The notes under the pieces were generated by a model. It did not search any database. It was not told where the DNA came from and was given only the letters and a program-made list of their open reading frames with translations. DNA of 24,095 nt from a virus: positions 1 through 24,095 of IMG/VR virus record IMGVR_UViG_3300023116_000350; one strand, 5' to 3'. The translations under genes were made by a program, and so were the position numbers. Positions 7,555 through 15,040 of this stretch are shown in pieces (within the stretch, counting starts at the first letter, position 1; the number at the start of each line of letters is the position of its first letter).

Positions 7555-7756
7555 ACTTAGCCTTCCACTCTTTCATGCGTGTGCGAGTAACATCCTCACA
7601 GTGGTCAGGGTATTGTGATTGATAGCAGTTACGTACAATGTACTCACCATCTGGATTCGGTTCGCCGAAGACGTGACCCGGCGGCAATACAATGTCATCG
7701 GGTATGCTGCTAAAGATGCAGTATAGTTTTGGTTCTTCGTAAACTTCTTCTTCCAT
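7523..7756 (-). CDS. Small acidic cysteine-containing protein, unknown
   Basis: 77 residues with no recognised family. The first ten residues are strongly acidic (MEEEVYEEP), and the centre reads DDIVLPPGHVFGEPNPDGEY. Three Cys (13, 44, 53) could bind metal or pair in an oxidising compartment, but there is no signal peptide. The start is coupled to the LamG-like gene by a TAATG overlap with an AAGGG ribosome site. The last 32 bases overlap the lipoprotein gene in another frame, so the two are probably made together. Both frames look coding: ATG starts, a good ribosome site and non-random composition. Confidence 0.65.
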   Translation of the reverse strand: MEEEVYEEPKLYCIFSSIPDDIVLPPGHVFGEPNPDGEYIVRNCYQSQYPDHCEDVTRTRMKEWKAKYATDTDSTNA

Positions 7757-8760
7757 TATGCGACCCTTAGTAGGCGTTTGATTGTTAGATTATTGAATGA
7801 GCATACTGCTGAGACCCTACCAAACAGCCTAACATCAGGCCCGCTTGTACTTACAAAGTCACCGCCGACAGTGTCGCCAATACTTGGTGTCGTAGCTCTA
7901 AATGGAGGTGTTGCTGGTATTCCATTTGATACACCACCTGTGGCAGTTGTCGTCCATCCGCAGTCAGACGACCCTGAGAATGTCAAAACTGTCGCAGATA
8001 TCCTATATTCATTCCCACCTATTATGCTCGCAACAGGAAAGAACTCAGGATCAGAAGTGTCTCCAAGCACAGGAGATACGCTACTAGTAGCCAATTCCTG
8101 CCCCAGATAATCCCCGTCAGCCTGCTGATTGAATAGCTCCCAGTCTGAGGCGTTGCCGTTTACTACTGAGCCGTCCTGACCGTTTCCGCTAATATCTGCA
8201 ATGATATTTGAGTTATCATTAATAGGGTAATTGCGTACCAGTGTGCCGTTGTCGTACATCAAGACGTTGGCGAGGATGCCAGACATATTGCTAAAACCAC
8301 CTGAACGACAAAACTCATCAGTAACACAATCCGCTACTGTAATATTACCCGAGGCAACCTGAACTCCATTTAACAATATCTCACACACAGTGCCTGTGCG
8401 CTGAAATTTGATAAGATTCAAAGTATTAACAATAACGCTACCAGCAGGAGCGCTGATCTCACCAAGCCCAGTGCTTGTTGGTCTGAAATTAATGGAGCCA
8501 TTAGAGTCAACAAGACCTCGGCTGTCAAAAGTTACAGAATTGCCGAACAGTGCAGACCGAGTCCCATCGAAGTAGAACAGTGACTCAATCTCAAAATCTC
8601 CACTAAACGTAACCTCTGGTATAGAGATATAGTCATTACTGCCGTCATTGGTGCGGAAGTAGCGATTAATGGCAGCAGGCGCTAGACCTGAGCCTAGAAA
8701 CGAGCCAAAAGGACGAGGCCCGCGCCCCGCGAACTTAGGTGGAAGTGGGCCTCTAGGCAT
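7756..8760 (-). CDS. LamG/concanavalin-like virion protein
   Basis: 334 residues. Residues 1-30 are Pro/Gly/Arg-rich, probably a flexible anchor. Residues about 33-200 look like a LamG or concanavalin-type jelly roll: YFRTNDGSNDYISIPEVTFS, then GDFEIESLFYF, a KFQRTGTVCEILLNG strand pair and VLMYDNGTLVRNYPIND. Residues about 205-334 look like a second beta-sandwich of the carbohydrate-binding type (NEYRISATVLTFSGS ... DVRLFGRVSAVCSFNNLTI). No catalytic motif is seen. It lies between coat and gp4 genes among small virion-like proteins, so it is likely a head decoration or adhesin that could bind glycans. The domain call is by pattern only. Confidence 0.7.
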   Translation of the reverse strand: MPRGPLPPKFAGRGPRPFGSFLGSGLAPAAINRYFRTNDGSNDYISIPEVTFSGDFEIESLFYFDGTRSALFGNSVTFDSRGLVDSNGSINFRPTSTGLGEISAPAGSVIVNTLNLIKFQRTGTVCEILLNGVQVASGNITVADCVTDEFCRSGGFSNMSGILANVLMYDNGTLVRNYPINDNSNIIADISGNGQDGSVVNGNASDWELFNQQADGDYLGQELATSSVSPVLGDTSDPEFFPVASIIGGNEYRISATVLTFSGSSDCGWTTTATGGVSNGIPATPPFRATTPSIGDTVGGDFVSTSGPDVRLFGRVSAVCSFNNLTIKRLLRVA

Positions 8761-8761
8761 T

Positions 8762-9085
8762 TTAGGTACCTGTGTTGTTTGCGTCTGTTACGTTCAAAAT
8801 ACCAACACCGTCAGAGCCGGACACGGTGAACTCATACTCTGTGGTCTTATACTGGAATGTCAGGCCGCTAAGGTCAGTCAGTTGAATAACTCCGTCAGGA
8901 ACAACCTCGAAGCCTTCAGAGCTTGGGCCTTTAGCCTTGATCTCGACCTGTCCAGCCGTTGGCGTTGAAGTGGCATTAAGACTGAAGTTCATTTGATGGT
9001 TCATGTTGAAGTTGTACACATCAAGCATAGGCAAATCTTTTGACAGATAAACCCCGTTAGCCAGTGGAACTTGAAAAGTAGCCAT
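8762..9085 (-). CDS. Small beta-rich protein, possible head decoration protein
   Basis: 107 residues, no recognised family. Alternating hydrophobic residues throughout (NHQMNFSLNATSTPTAGQVE, then GVIQLTDLSGLTFQYKTTEY, then FTVSGSDGVGILNVTDANN) suggest an all-beta fold such as an Ig-like sandwich. There is no signal peptide. The ribosome site GAGGG is 6-8 bases before the ATG and overlaps the stop of the preceding gene. Being made right after the coat protein, and in the same region as a lectin-like protein, fits a capsid-surface role. This is inference from position and composition. Confidence 0.65.
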   Translation of the reverse strand: MATFQVPLANGVYLSKDLPMLDVYNFNMNHQMNFSLNATSTPTAGQVEIKAKGPSSEGFEVVPDGVIQLTDLSGLTFQYKTTEYEFTVSGSDGVGILNVTDANNTGT

Positions 9086-9086
9086 A

Positions 9087-9386
9087 TCAGCCCTCGCTTA
9101 GCTCAGCATATTGCTTTTCTAATGTCTCAACAGTAGAGCGGCCACCCGGCTTCTTGCCTGTTAGTTTCTCGATCTCATCACGTAGGAATCGCTCACGATC
9201 TGACATTTGCTCGCCTGACTTGTTATCTTCTGCTTTTGGCTCAGCCTTCTTTAATTCAGAAAGATTGCGAACCCAGCCATTGGCCAAGCGTTTTTTCAAT
9301 TCAATGGCAGTGTGTACGATCTCAGAAGTGTATTCAACGCCTTCCTTAGTCTTCCATGCACCGCCAGCTTTATAAACAGGAATCAT
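9087..9386 (-). CDS. Small protein with possible C-terminal HeH/LEM-like helix pair
   Basis: 99 residues. The N-terminus (residues 1-20) reads like a short beta motif (MIPVYKAGGAWKTKEGVEY). A lysine-rich segment follows, then a charged linker. The last 30 residues (RFLRDEIEKLTGKKPGGRS then TVETLEKQYAELSEG) look like the helix-extended-loop-helix units found at the ends of several phage head or connector proteins. The gene lies directly after the coat terminator and before other virion genes, with an AAGGTG ribosome site. It may be a head completion or head-surface protein. I cannot assign it more precisely. Confidence 0.65.
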   Translation of the reverse strand: MIPVYKAGGAWKTKEGVEYTSEIVHTAIELKKRLANGWVRNLSELKKAEPKAEDNKSGEQMSDRERFLRDEIEKLTGKKPGGRSTVETLEKQYAELSEG

Positions 9387-9400
9387 TCTATCACCTTAAA

Positions 9401-9423
9401 GTAAAAGCGCCCCGAAGGGCGCT
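9401..9423 (-). terminator. Rho-independent terminator after the coat gene
   Basis: On the minus strand, AGCGCCC pairs perfectly with GGGCGCT around a TTCG tetraloop, followed by TTTACTTT. Only 14 bases separate it from the next gene start, so there is little room for a new promoter. Downstream genes need read-through. Confidence 0.88.
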
Positions 9424-9430
9424 GTGTTGG

Positions 9431-10729
9431 TTATGCTACGCCGTAAACCTTCTCACCGAAGAAAGGATTTAAACACGCGAACGTAGGACGGAAGTCGATA
9501 CGAATCTGGTGCTTGTTGGCAACCCCGTTAGCAAAACGGCTGATACGGAAGTTCAGGCCATCCTTAGTGGTGAAACTGGAGTCAGTAGCATCCAAGGTCT
9601 TCAGTTTGATGGAACCCATTGCAAAGAAACCTTCATGGAAGGCTAAGCCTGGGCCGTAGGTAGTAGACGCTGCTTCCTGAATGGTTACAGTGTCACCAGC
9701 CTGAATCAGGCGGTCAATGGTGTTATAAGCGCCATCAACGCCAGTCTCAAACACACCGCAGCCTGATACGGTTGCTGTTGCATTGTTCGAGCCATCAAAG
9801 GTGATGTCTTCCAGCAGGGATACAGTCAGCGGGATAAATGCGCCAGCCGAACCCTTAACGGGCTTGCGGTTGCGGAAGTGAACCATGTTGACGCTTGAGA
9901 TAACCAGGGTAGTGCCAGCAGTCAGAGTATTACCAATACCGCCGCCAGTCAGGGTGATCACCTGCTCGTAGCTGTCTTTAACTGCGTTATACGTCTGCGT
10001 AGGAGCCGCCAGAACAGTGATGCCAGTAGTAGCGGTACCAGAGGTAAAGCTGGGCATATTATCCGTGGTGAACACATTGTCAAAGCCTGCGTAGTTGTTA
10101 GCAATAGCCGCTTTAGCCAATGCGCTGCCAACTTCAGGATTAACCGCCAGACCTTTTTGCTCGTTAGCCAGTGGCAGTCCGTCAAATGTGCTTAAAGCAC
10201 AGTATTTGCGGCCAGCAGGAAGGCCAAACGCATCCAACTTAGTGCCAGCAGATGCGATATCTAGCCAGTCAGCAATTGGAGTCTGAGGATTACCGGATGC
10301 GAAAGCCGCAGCTTTCATCATGCGATCACCTAGCTCACTTTCGATCTCGTTGCAGATATCTTCGGCAGCAGGATCGACCAATTGCAGCATTGATTCTGCT
10401 ACATTCTTAGACTCAAGGGCGCGCTCAACGTCAGTCATCTCAATGAAGACCGTTGCGTACTGACCAACCTCAGCAGGAGCAGTACCTACAATCACTGGAT
10501 TAGTATCGCCAGAGGTAAAATCACCGTCAGCAGTACGCTGTGGCACAAACTGCAATGGTCGCTTGATGCGTACCGCGCCTTTTGTGTCGCCTGTTGATTC
10601 ATCAAAACCATTCACTAGGTTCTGAGCATTGGTTGAGATTGCCATAGACAGCTTTCGTTTCGACTCAAACGCCGGAATGAAAGCCTCCATGAGTTTATTT
10701 GTTACGTTACTTGTTAAGCTGTTAGCCAT
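9431..10729 (-). CDS. Major coat protein, P22 gp5 family
   Basis: 432 residues, against 430 for P22 gp5. The protein forms the icosahedral shell with an HK97-type fold. Helices in residues 1-50 correspond to the N-arm; VRIKRPLQFVPQR lies where P22 has its 'IWMPVEQ' strand. Residues 95-145 contain the conserved spine helix (VERALESKNVAESMLQ and DICNEIESELGDRMMKAA). The segment NNYAGFDNVFTTDNMPSF (about 211-228), followed by SGTATTGITV, matches the P22 feature 'AGFDDVLRSPKLP...TGITV'. Residues about 235-345 are Gly/Thr-rich and lie where P22 carries its extra I-domain. The C-terminus ends PFFGEKVYGVA. The gene follows scaffold and precedes a strong terminator, fitting high expression. Ribosome site AGGTGAAC. 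Confidence 0.93.
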   Translation of the reverse strand: MANSLTSNVTNKLMEAFIPAFESKRKLSMAISTNAQNLVNGFDESTGDTKGAVRIKRPLQFVPQRTADGDFTSGDTNPVIVGTAPAEVGQYATVFIEMTDVERALESKNVAESMLQLVDPAAEDICNEIESELGDRMMKAAAFASGNPQTPIADWLDIASAGTKLDAFGLPAGRKYCALSTFDGLPLANEQKGLAVNPEVGSALAKAAIANNYAGFDNVFTTDNMPSFTSGTATTGITVLAAPTQTYNAVKDSYEQVITLTGGGIGNTLTAGTTLVISSVNMVHFRNRKPVKGSAGAFIPLTVSLLEDITFDGSNNATATVSGCGVFETGVDGAYNTIDRLIQAGDTVTIQEAASTTYGPGLAFHEGFFAMGSIKLKTLDATDSSFTTKDGLNFRISRFANGVANKHQIRIDFRPTFACLNPFFGEKVYGVA

Positions 10730-10742
10730 TTTAGTTCACCTA

Positions 10743-11606
10743 TTAGTTTTCAAAGTGCCCGTATTGACTCAAGTCAATGCCTTTCTTGACGCCTCCGCCA
10801 TTTATGGCTTCTTCGGGCTTTGTGTCGACTTTGGGTTTCTGTCGAGTTTTAAGCTTGCCTGCTTCACGCTCAAGGATTTTTGCAATCTTCAATTGGATCT
10901 GAAGATCACTACCTCTTAACGAATTAATCTCGTTAATGAGCTTGCCTGCGTTACGGCTAGCCATATACATAGCCTTGCCTACATCAACGCCAGCAGTGTG
11001 AGCAATGCTAGCAAGATGATTGTAAACAGCGTCAGGATTAGCAATTCCTGCCCCTGTCACAACAGAATCAAAGTTTTCGCGCTGTTGCTGATAGTCGCTA
11101 ATGCCGCCCCTCTTAAGAGCTTCAATGCCTTCATCCAGCGCATCCTCGACATCATAACCAAGCATTGCTGGCTGCTGAGGCTGTGCCGCTGACTCTGGTT
11201 TCTGCCCTTGAGACTTACCATTCCATTTTTCCAAATCAGCATAGAATTCTTCTGAGCTGGTATAGTTCATTGGATCAGGCTTAGGGCCTCTGCGAATATC
11301 TGCAACACTGGCTTTGAGCTTGGCAAGTTCGGCTTCTAAAGCCTCCCTTTTCTCTTTCTCAGCCCTTGCAGCTTCCTGGGCTTCGCGTTTCTTCTGCTTA
11401 GCCTTAGCGAATGCTGCACGCCGCTTTAATTCTTCCTCATCTTCTTTAGGCGTGTTGTCGTCGCCTTCACCTTCAATTACAAATTCTTCCGCCTCGGTAT
11501 CGTCAGCAGGTGGCACTGCTTCGGCTGCCTCTGTATCTGTCGCCACAACATCAACAGGTTGAGTGGTTTCTTCTGTATTCTCTGGCATATTTTCCAAATC
11601 CGACAT
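10743..11606 (-). CDS. Scaffolding protein, P22 gp8-like
   Basis: 287 residues from the ATG at 11606, which has GGAGAA upstream; an in-frame ATG at 11660 lacks such a site. P22 gp8 has 303 residues and guides coat assembly, then leaves the shell. The N-terminal 75 residues are strongly acidic (many Glu, Asp and Thr). Residues about 75-115 form a long Lys/Glu/Ala helix. A Pro/Gln-rich linker (KPESAAQPQQPAMLG) precedes further helices. The C-terminus is basic (AGKLKTRQKPKVDTKPEE), fitting the coat-binding helix-turn-helix of gp8. There is no similarity to enzymes. Position between portal and coat is exactly that of P22 gene 8. Confidence 0.85.
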   Translation of the reverse strand: MSDLENMPENTEETTQPVDVVATDTEAAEAVPPADDTEAEEFVIEGEGDDNTPKEDEEELKRRAAFAKAKQKKREAQEAARAEKEKREALEAELAKLKASVADIRRGPKPDPMNYTSSEEFYADLEKWNGKSQGQKPESAAQPQQPAMLGYDVEDALDEGIEALKRGGISDYQQQRENFDSVVTGAGIANPDAVYNHLASIAHTAGVDVGKAMYMASRNAGKLINEINSLRGSDLQIQLKIAKILEREAGKLKTRQKPKVDTKPEEAINGGGVKKGIDLSQYGHFEN

Positions 11607-11751
11607 ATTTTCTCCGTCTATCGGTGAACGAAATCTAAGTAAGCCACTTAGTAGGCGCATTCACTGGATTAATGAACGCTATAAAATGAATTTATAATAA
11701 ATCAGATGAATATGCAAATAGGCTGCATTCATAGCGTGAATATAGACAGGT
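11607..11751 (-). promoter_or_regulatory. AT-rich leader of the scaffold/coat genes, possible promoter
   Basis: About 145 bases between the 11752-11777 terminator and the scaffold start hold no other gene. On the minus strand TTGCAT (11712-11717) lies 15 bases before TATAAA (11691-11696), a weak sigma70-like pair. ACGCTAT (11676-11682) and ATAGCGT (11731-11737) form an inverted repeat flanking it, and several TGAAT/ATTCA words recur. This could be a separate promoter for scaffold and coat, but the match is weak. Confidence 0.35.
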
Positions 11752-11777
11752 ATTAAAAAGCCCTCACTTGGAGGGCT
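11752..11777 (-). terminator. Rho-independent terminator before the scaffold gene
   Basis: On the minus strand, AGCCCTC pairs perfectly with GAGGGCT around a CAAGT loop, followed by TTTTAATA. It ends the short portal-proximal cluster and separates it from scaffold and coat. Confidence 0.85.
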
Positions 11778-11781
11778 GTTG

Positions 11782-11988
11782 TTATTGCGCATATAGCCTA
11801 ATGGACGAAAGCAAAATGCCAGTCATGCTTGCCTGATGCCATTGCTTGGCTATCTTATTGTCTGAAGCTACCTGCTTATAATTGTAAGCAATCGGTTTTT
11901 TAATACCAATAATCATGCCGTTCTTGTATCTAATTCTTATCTTCTGTCTTTTCTTTCGCCAAAACAAAAGACTCTTTAATCTCACCAT
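11782..11988 (-). CDS. Small basic protein, unknown
   Basis: 68 residues from the ATG at 11988, which has AAGGAG 8 bases upstream. The first 25 residues are very basic (FWRKKRQKIRIRYKNG). They overlap the 3' end of the Phd-like gene (11930-12091) by 59 bases in another frame. A second ATG at 11916 would give a 44-residue protein that starts 13 bases after that gene ends; its ribosome site is weaker. The C-terminal part is mixed (YNYKQVASDNKIAKQWHQAS) and the protein is followed directly by a terminator. It resembles no toxin that I know. The choice of start is uncertain. Confidence 0.45.
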   Translation of the reverse strand: MVRLKSLLFWRKKRQKIRIRYKNGMIIGIKKPIAYNYKQVASDNKIAKQWHQASMTGILLSSIRLYAQ

Positions 11989-12091
11989 TAGTTCTGCTCC
12001 TTACAATTAAAACTGGTTCTTTTCGCGCTTGCTCATACACCTTTTCAGGACTCCTGGCGAACTCGCTTGCTTTGTAGGTTTTTATAGCCAT
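11930..12091 (-). CDS. Phd/YefM-like small protein (possible orphan antitoxin)
   Basis: A 53-residue gene. The ATG lies in the last ten bases of the upstream gene and the stop is TAG at 11930-11932. The sequence begins MAIKTYKASEFARSPEK, continues VYEQARKEPVLIVRSRT, and ends in NGEIKESFVLAKEKTEDKN. The order 'TYxASEFxxxxxKVhExAxxEPVhIxR...GE....VL' is the N-terminal DNA-binding fold of Phd/YefM antitoxins. It lacks the extra 20-40 C-terminal residues that normally wrap the toxin. No typical Doc, YoeB or RelE toxin is adjacent; the overlapping 68-residue basic protein is the only candidate partner. It could be an autoregulator, or an antitoxin that counters host systems. Similarity is by eye. 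Confidence 0.6.
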   Translation of the reverse strand: MAIKTYKASEFARSPEKVYEQARKEPVLIVRSRTNGEIKESFVLAKEKTEDKN

Positions 12092-12459
12092 TTTGCCAGC
12101 TCCAAACCACTATATCCATGCAAAGACTGAGATGCTGCAAGCCCAGTCAATCCTGAAGCGGATCCGCCAATTCCGTGATATATCAAGCCTCCCTCTGACT
12201 CCCTGCTATACTGGTTAAGGCCACTCAATGAGCCTGAATGACCATTGCTTGCTATGTTTTCTACAAACCTATTTTCCACGCCAAGCCTCGCTGCTCCTTC
12301 GCAAAGCCTAGAAACTCCATCATTAACAACCTTTTTTAGTTCATCACTACCTAGAACCAGATCAGTTACAAGAAAAACAAGCTCTTTATCTGCTATAACA
12401 GACTCAACCTTGCTCATAATCGCAGGCTCTATGCTGTCGTATATGTTTTGTAGCCTCAT
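12082..12459 (-). CDS. Hypothetical protein in the portal-scaffold interval
   Basis: 125 residues, not recognised. Residues 1-65 are helical and charged (AIMSKVESVIADKELVFLV then DELKKVVNDGVSRLCEGAAR). Residues 70-120 are Gly/Ser-rich and low in charge (SNGHSGSLSGLNQYS, GLIYHGIGGSASGLTGLAAS) and look flexible. It starts four bases inside the end of the previous gene (ATGA-type overlap) and its stop overlaps the Phd-like gene start. The helical head with a Gly/Ser tail could suit an accessory head protein, but there is no direct support for that. Confidence 0.65.
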   Translation of the reverse strand: MRLQNIYDSIEPAIMSKVESVIADKELVFLVTDLVLGSDELKKVVNDGVSRLCEGAARLGVENRFVENIASNGHSGSLSGLNQYSRESEGGLIYHGIGGSASGLTGLAASQSLHGYSGLELAKWL

Positions 12460-12830
12460 TCTAATGCCTCTTTAGGTGGGATTGCTCCGACACTGCCAAG
12501 AAAGAACAAGAAATCAGCAACAGTTAGCAATGACTCTTTCGTATCGCCTGTAGTGTCGCTAGAGTGAGCCTTCCATAATTTCAACCACTCATCACTAGCG
12601 ATTTTACGGCCTGTGCAGTCTGGCCTTATATTTCCTACATGATGCGCCTTTTTAAATGTGAACACGCCCTTGCAGTGCTCAAAATCTCTATTAAGCTCTC
12701 CGACCGCTTCAACCATAACCTGCCCACCTCTTGCTTTTCCGCAATATATAGCAGGCTGCCACCTTCCACCTTGATGAGTTCTGACCTCACAAGCATCTCC
12801 AACATCAAAGGTAAAATGCCTCTCAACCAT
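12456..12830 (-). CDS. Hypothetical protein with SH3/Tudor-like N-terminal strands
   Basis: 124 residues from the ATG at 12830, with AAGGAG 6 bases upstream. Residues 1-60 read as a small beta-barrel (HFTFDVGDACEVRTHQGG, WQPAIYCGKARGGQVMVEAV). The 'GDxCEVRxxxGxW..A.h.G' pattern is typical of SH3-like or Tudor-like folds. The middle has CKGVFTFKKAHHVGNIRPD, and the end is a helical acidic tail. Three Cys are scattered without a zinc pattern. It comes directly after the portal terminator, and no virion family is recognised. Confidence 0.7.
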   Translation of the reverse strand: MVERHFTFDVGDACEVRTHQGGRWQPAIYCGKARGGQVMVEAVGELNRDFEHCKGVFTFKKAHHVGNIRPDCTGRKIASDEWLKLWKAHSSDTTGDTKESLLTVADFLFFLGSVGAIPPKEALE

Positions 12831-12874
12831 TTTCTTCTCCTTATTCAATTAACACGAATAAGATAGTAAAGATA

Positions 12875-12894
12875 AAGGGCTGTGTAAAGCCCTT
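12875..12894 (-). terminator. Hairpin terminator after the portal gene (weak U tract)
   Basis: On the minus strand, AAGGGCT pairs perfectly with AGCCCTT around a 6-base loop. The following TATCTTTACT is only partly T-rich, so termination is probably incomplete and some transcripts continue into the next genes. Confidence 0.6.
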
Positions 12895-12899
12895 ATGTA

Positions 12900-15026
12900 T
12901 TACTGAATCATCCCGCTCAGCTTTTCGGCTGACTCTAGCTGGTTCTTAGCCGTTTCTGACTGAATCTTTTCAATGTCAGCCCCAACCTTTTGTGCATCAA
13001 TAGCAAGCTTGATCTTGTCATTATTGACCTTCTCCATCGCAATGGCGTTTTTAACTGCGTCATTTTGCTCATTCTGAAGTGCCGCTTGACCTTCCATTAG
13101 CCGGGCCTGTCCTTCAGCCATTGCTGCCTGCTGAATAACCTGCTGTTGCTGCATCATTGCCTGCTGTTGCTGAGCTTGAATCTGTTGCGCCTTCATTTGC
13201 ACATATTGCGCTTCTTCTTCGTTCTCAGGTTCAAAAGGAATCTGCATGGCTATGATCTGATCTAGCATTCGATAGCGGGCCACTTTACGCATCATGTCGC
13301 CGCCCTCGCCATTGGTCAGAGTCATTGCGTTCAATGCTATAAGCTGGCCAAACTCAGTATCAGTGCCAACGTATTGCAGCATTTCAAGGTTTGTTTCACG
13401 TTCAGCACTTCTCTGGTCTTTGTATGCCTCACCCTGCTCAACGCGAACAGCATACTTGCCTGGAGTAGTATTGCCATAAGGGCCGTACTCGCCTGTCTGT
13501 AGCTGCGCCATCTCCATTGTTGTTACTTGGCCATAGTTTCCATCTATTTCCATTACACGCAATTTACGAGGCATTGAGAAGTAAAGCTTTTGCGCCGCAG
13601 GTATCCAGCATTCGCAAGCACCTTTAATGCTGTGCAGGATGTTTTTAACAATAGGGAGGAATGTGTCATCCGCCCGCTGATTTGCAATTTGTATGGCCTC
13701 ACCTGAGCTATTGGCAGGAACGGTAGACTGACCGCTGCTAGCCATTTGATTCAGATTCTGCTCAAGGAAGTTGCCAGCCGTTGCTAAGCCTGAGCCAATC
13801 TGTGGAGGCTGAGTAAATCCGACTGGCCCCATTTGGATAATGTTTCCGTTAGCATCCCTAACAGGATCAGATGATACATAAGACAAATCGTCAATATCAT
13901 CACGCGCCCGTTGCTCTGCATGTCTAGCAATCTGTTCCGGCAGGTATTCCGGTTTAGACACTTGAGGCTTAGACATGATTTTCATCAATGTTGAGCCGAA
14001 ATAGTTGTGGAATAGCTCGTGATCTATCTGTTTGCGAACCTCGCCACAAAAGAACTCTTGCCCATTAATCACTGTGTAATACGCATAGCGAGGGATCAGT
14101 GGGATTCGCTTAAACGGCATCTTCTGAGGTTTTGTCAGGTACTTTTCACCATCTGCTACGGCGTACATGACATACTTGGTTTTGCGCTTGCGTGTTGGTA
14201 CTGATTCGCCTGTTTCTTCCAGGTAAAGCTGCTTTAGCTCGCTCAACTCATCACGGGTGTACTTTTTTCCTTCCTCGTCCCTAATGCCATCACCTGAAGT
14301 AATCTTCAAGGGCGCGATCAATGAGAAGTCATGCTCTGTCAGTGTTTTATCTATCAGCTCATAATAGTGCGCAATATACGAATCACGCTGCTCTGTTGAG
14401 TTGTTTAGATCGTAAAAGCCTGGACGTTCATTCGGGAACGACACAATACGATCAACGCCAAACTGTTCTTTGAATGCCTCGCTATTGCCAGCAACCAAGT
14501 GCCAGCCCCAGCGAGAATCGGATTTATCCTTTTTGACTGATCCAGAATCAAATCGCACAGAGTTGGACGCATCGTTAACAATCTCAAGCGTCAAATATTG
14601 CTTTTCTGGGTCTGGGTCTTCTTCGTCTTCGTACTTTGACACCACCTTCAGGCAACCAAAACCACCCACAATGGCCTCAGAGTTCGCGTTCTCACTTGCT
14701 TCGATACCCTCGGATGATTGAAAGTCATTGCGCCAACGCTTCTGCATCAGCTCAGCGCCTTCATCTGTCGCATCATCTGAATTGGAGATAATGACAGAAT
14801 TCAACTCCATATCATTAACATCACCGATCAGGCGATTGATAGGCCGCCACAGCTTATTGAATTCTGGTTTAGGTCTATTTTTAAACTGCTTCTTATGTGC
14901 GCCTTCCCACCATGCGCCGGATATATAGAATTTCTGCCTGTCGCTTGTGCAGTTGTCGTAACACTCATTGACCGAGAACGCATCGTCTCGATTCTTCATC
15001 ATGTCTTTGTGTGGTGTTATTGCCAT
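12900..15026 (-). CDS. Portal protein, P22 gp1-like
   Basis: 708 residues; P22 gp1 has 725. Portal dodecamers form the head vertex through which DNA enters and leaves. The N-terminal region has the expected early helices and the FNKLWRPINRLIGDVNDMEL segment (about 56-75), followed by an EGIEASENANSEAIVGGFGC stretch. The long mixed clip and wing region carries KKYTRDELSELKQLYLEE and the KTKYVMYAVADGEKYL strands. Residues about 610-708 form a Gln/Ala-rich helical barrel (QMKAQQIQAQQQQ onward) like the long C-terminal barrel of P22 gp1. The order TerL, portal, scaffold, coat supports the call. Fourteen bases separate it from the terminase stop. Confidence 0.92.
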   Translation of the reverse strand: MAITPHKDMMKNRDDAFSVNECYDNCTSDRQKFYISGAWWEGAHKKQFKNRPKPEFNKLWRPINRLIGDVNDMELNSVIISNSDDATDEGAELMQKRWRNDFQSSEGIEASENANSEAIVGGFGCLKVVSKYEDEEDPDPEKQYLTLEIVNDASNSVRFDSGSVKKDKSDSRWGWHLVAGNSEAFKEQFGVDRIVSFPNERPGFYDLNNSTEQRDSYIAHYYELIDKTLTEHDFSLIAPLKITSGDGIRDEEGKKYTRDELSELKQLYLEETGESVPTRKRKTKYVMYAVADGEKYLTKPQKMPFKRIPLIPRYAYYTVINGQEFFCGEVRKQIDHELFHNYFGSTLMKIMSKPQVSKPEYLPEQIARHAEQRARDDIDDLSYVSSDPVRDANGNIIQMGPVGFTQPPQIGSGLATAGNFLEQNLNQMASSGQSTVPANSSGEAIQIANQRADDTFLPIVKNILHSIKGACECWIPAAQKLYFSMPRKLRVMEIDGNYGQVTTMEMAQLQTGEYGPYGNTTPGKYAVRVEQGEAYKDQRSAERETNLEMLQYVGTDTEFGQLIALNAMTLTNGEGGDMMRKVARYRMLDQIIAMQIPFEPENEEEAQYVQMKAQQIQAQQQQAMMQQQQVIQQAAMAEGQARLMEGQAALQNEQNDAVKNAIAMEKVNNDKIKLAIDAQKVGADIEKIQSETAKNQLESAEKLSGMIQ

Positions 15027-15040
15027 TCTCTTATATCCGG

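Noticed and set aside
7306-7756. Overlapping spanin pair
   Set aside because: Only one of the two proteins has a lipobox and the other lacks a membrane anchor; the lipoprotein ends in HExxH and lacks the proline-rich or coiled-coil makeup of outer spanins.
7778-8110. 110-codon plus-strand reading frame
   Set aside because: Antisense to the LamG-like gene, without promoter or ribosome site.
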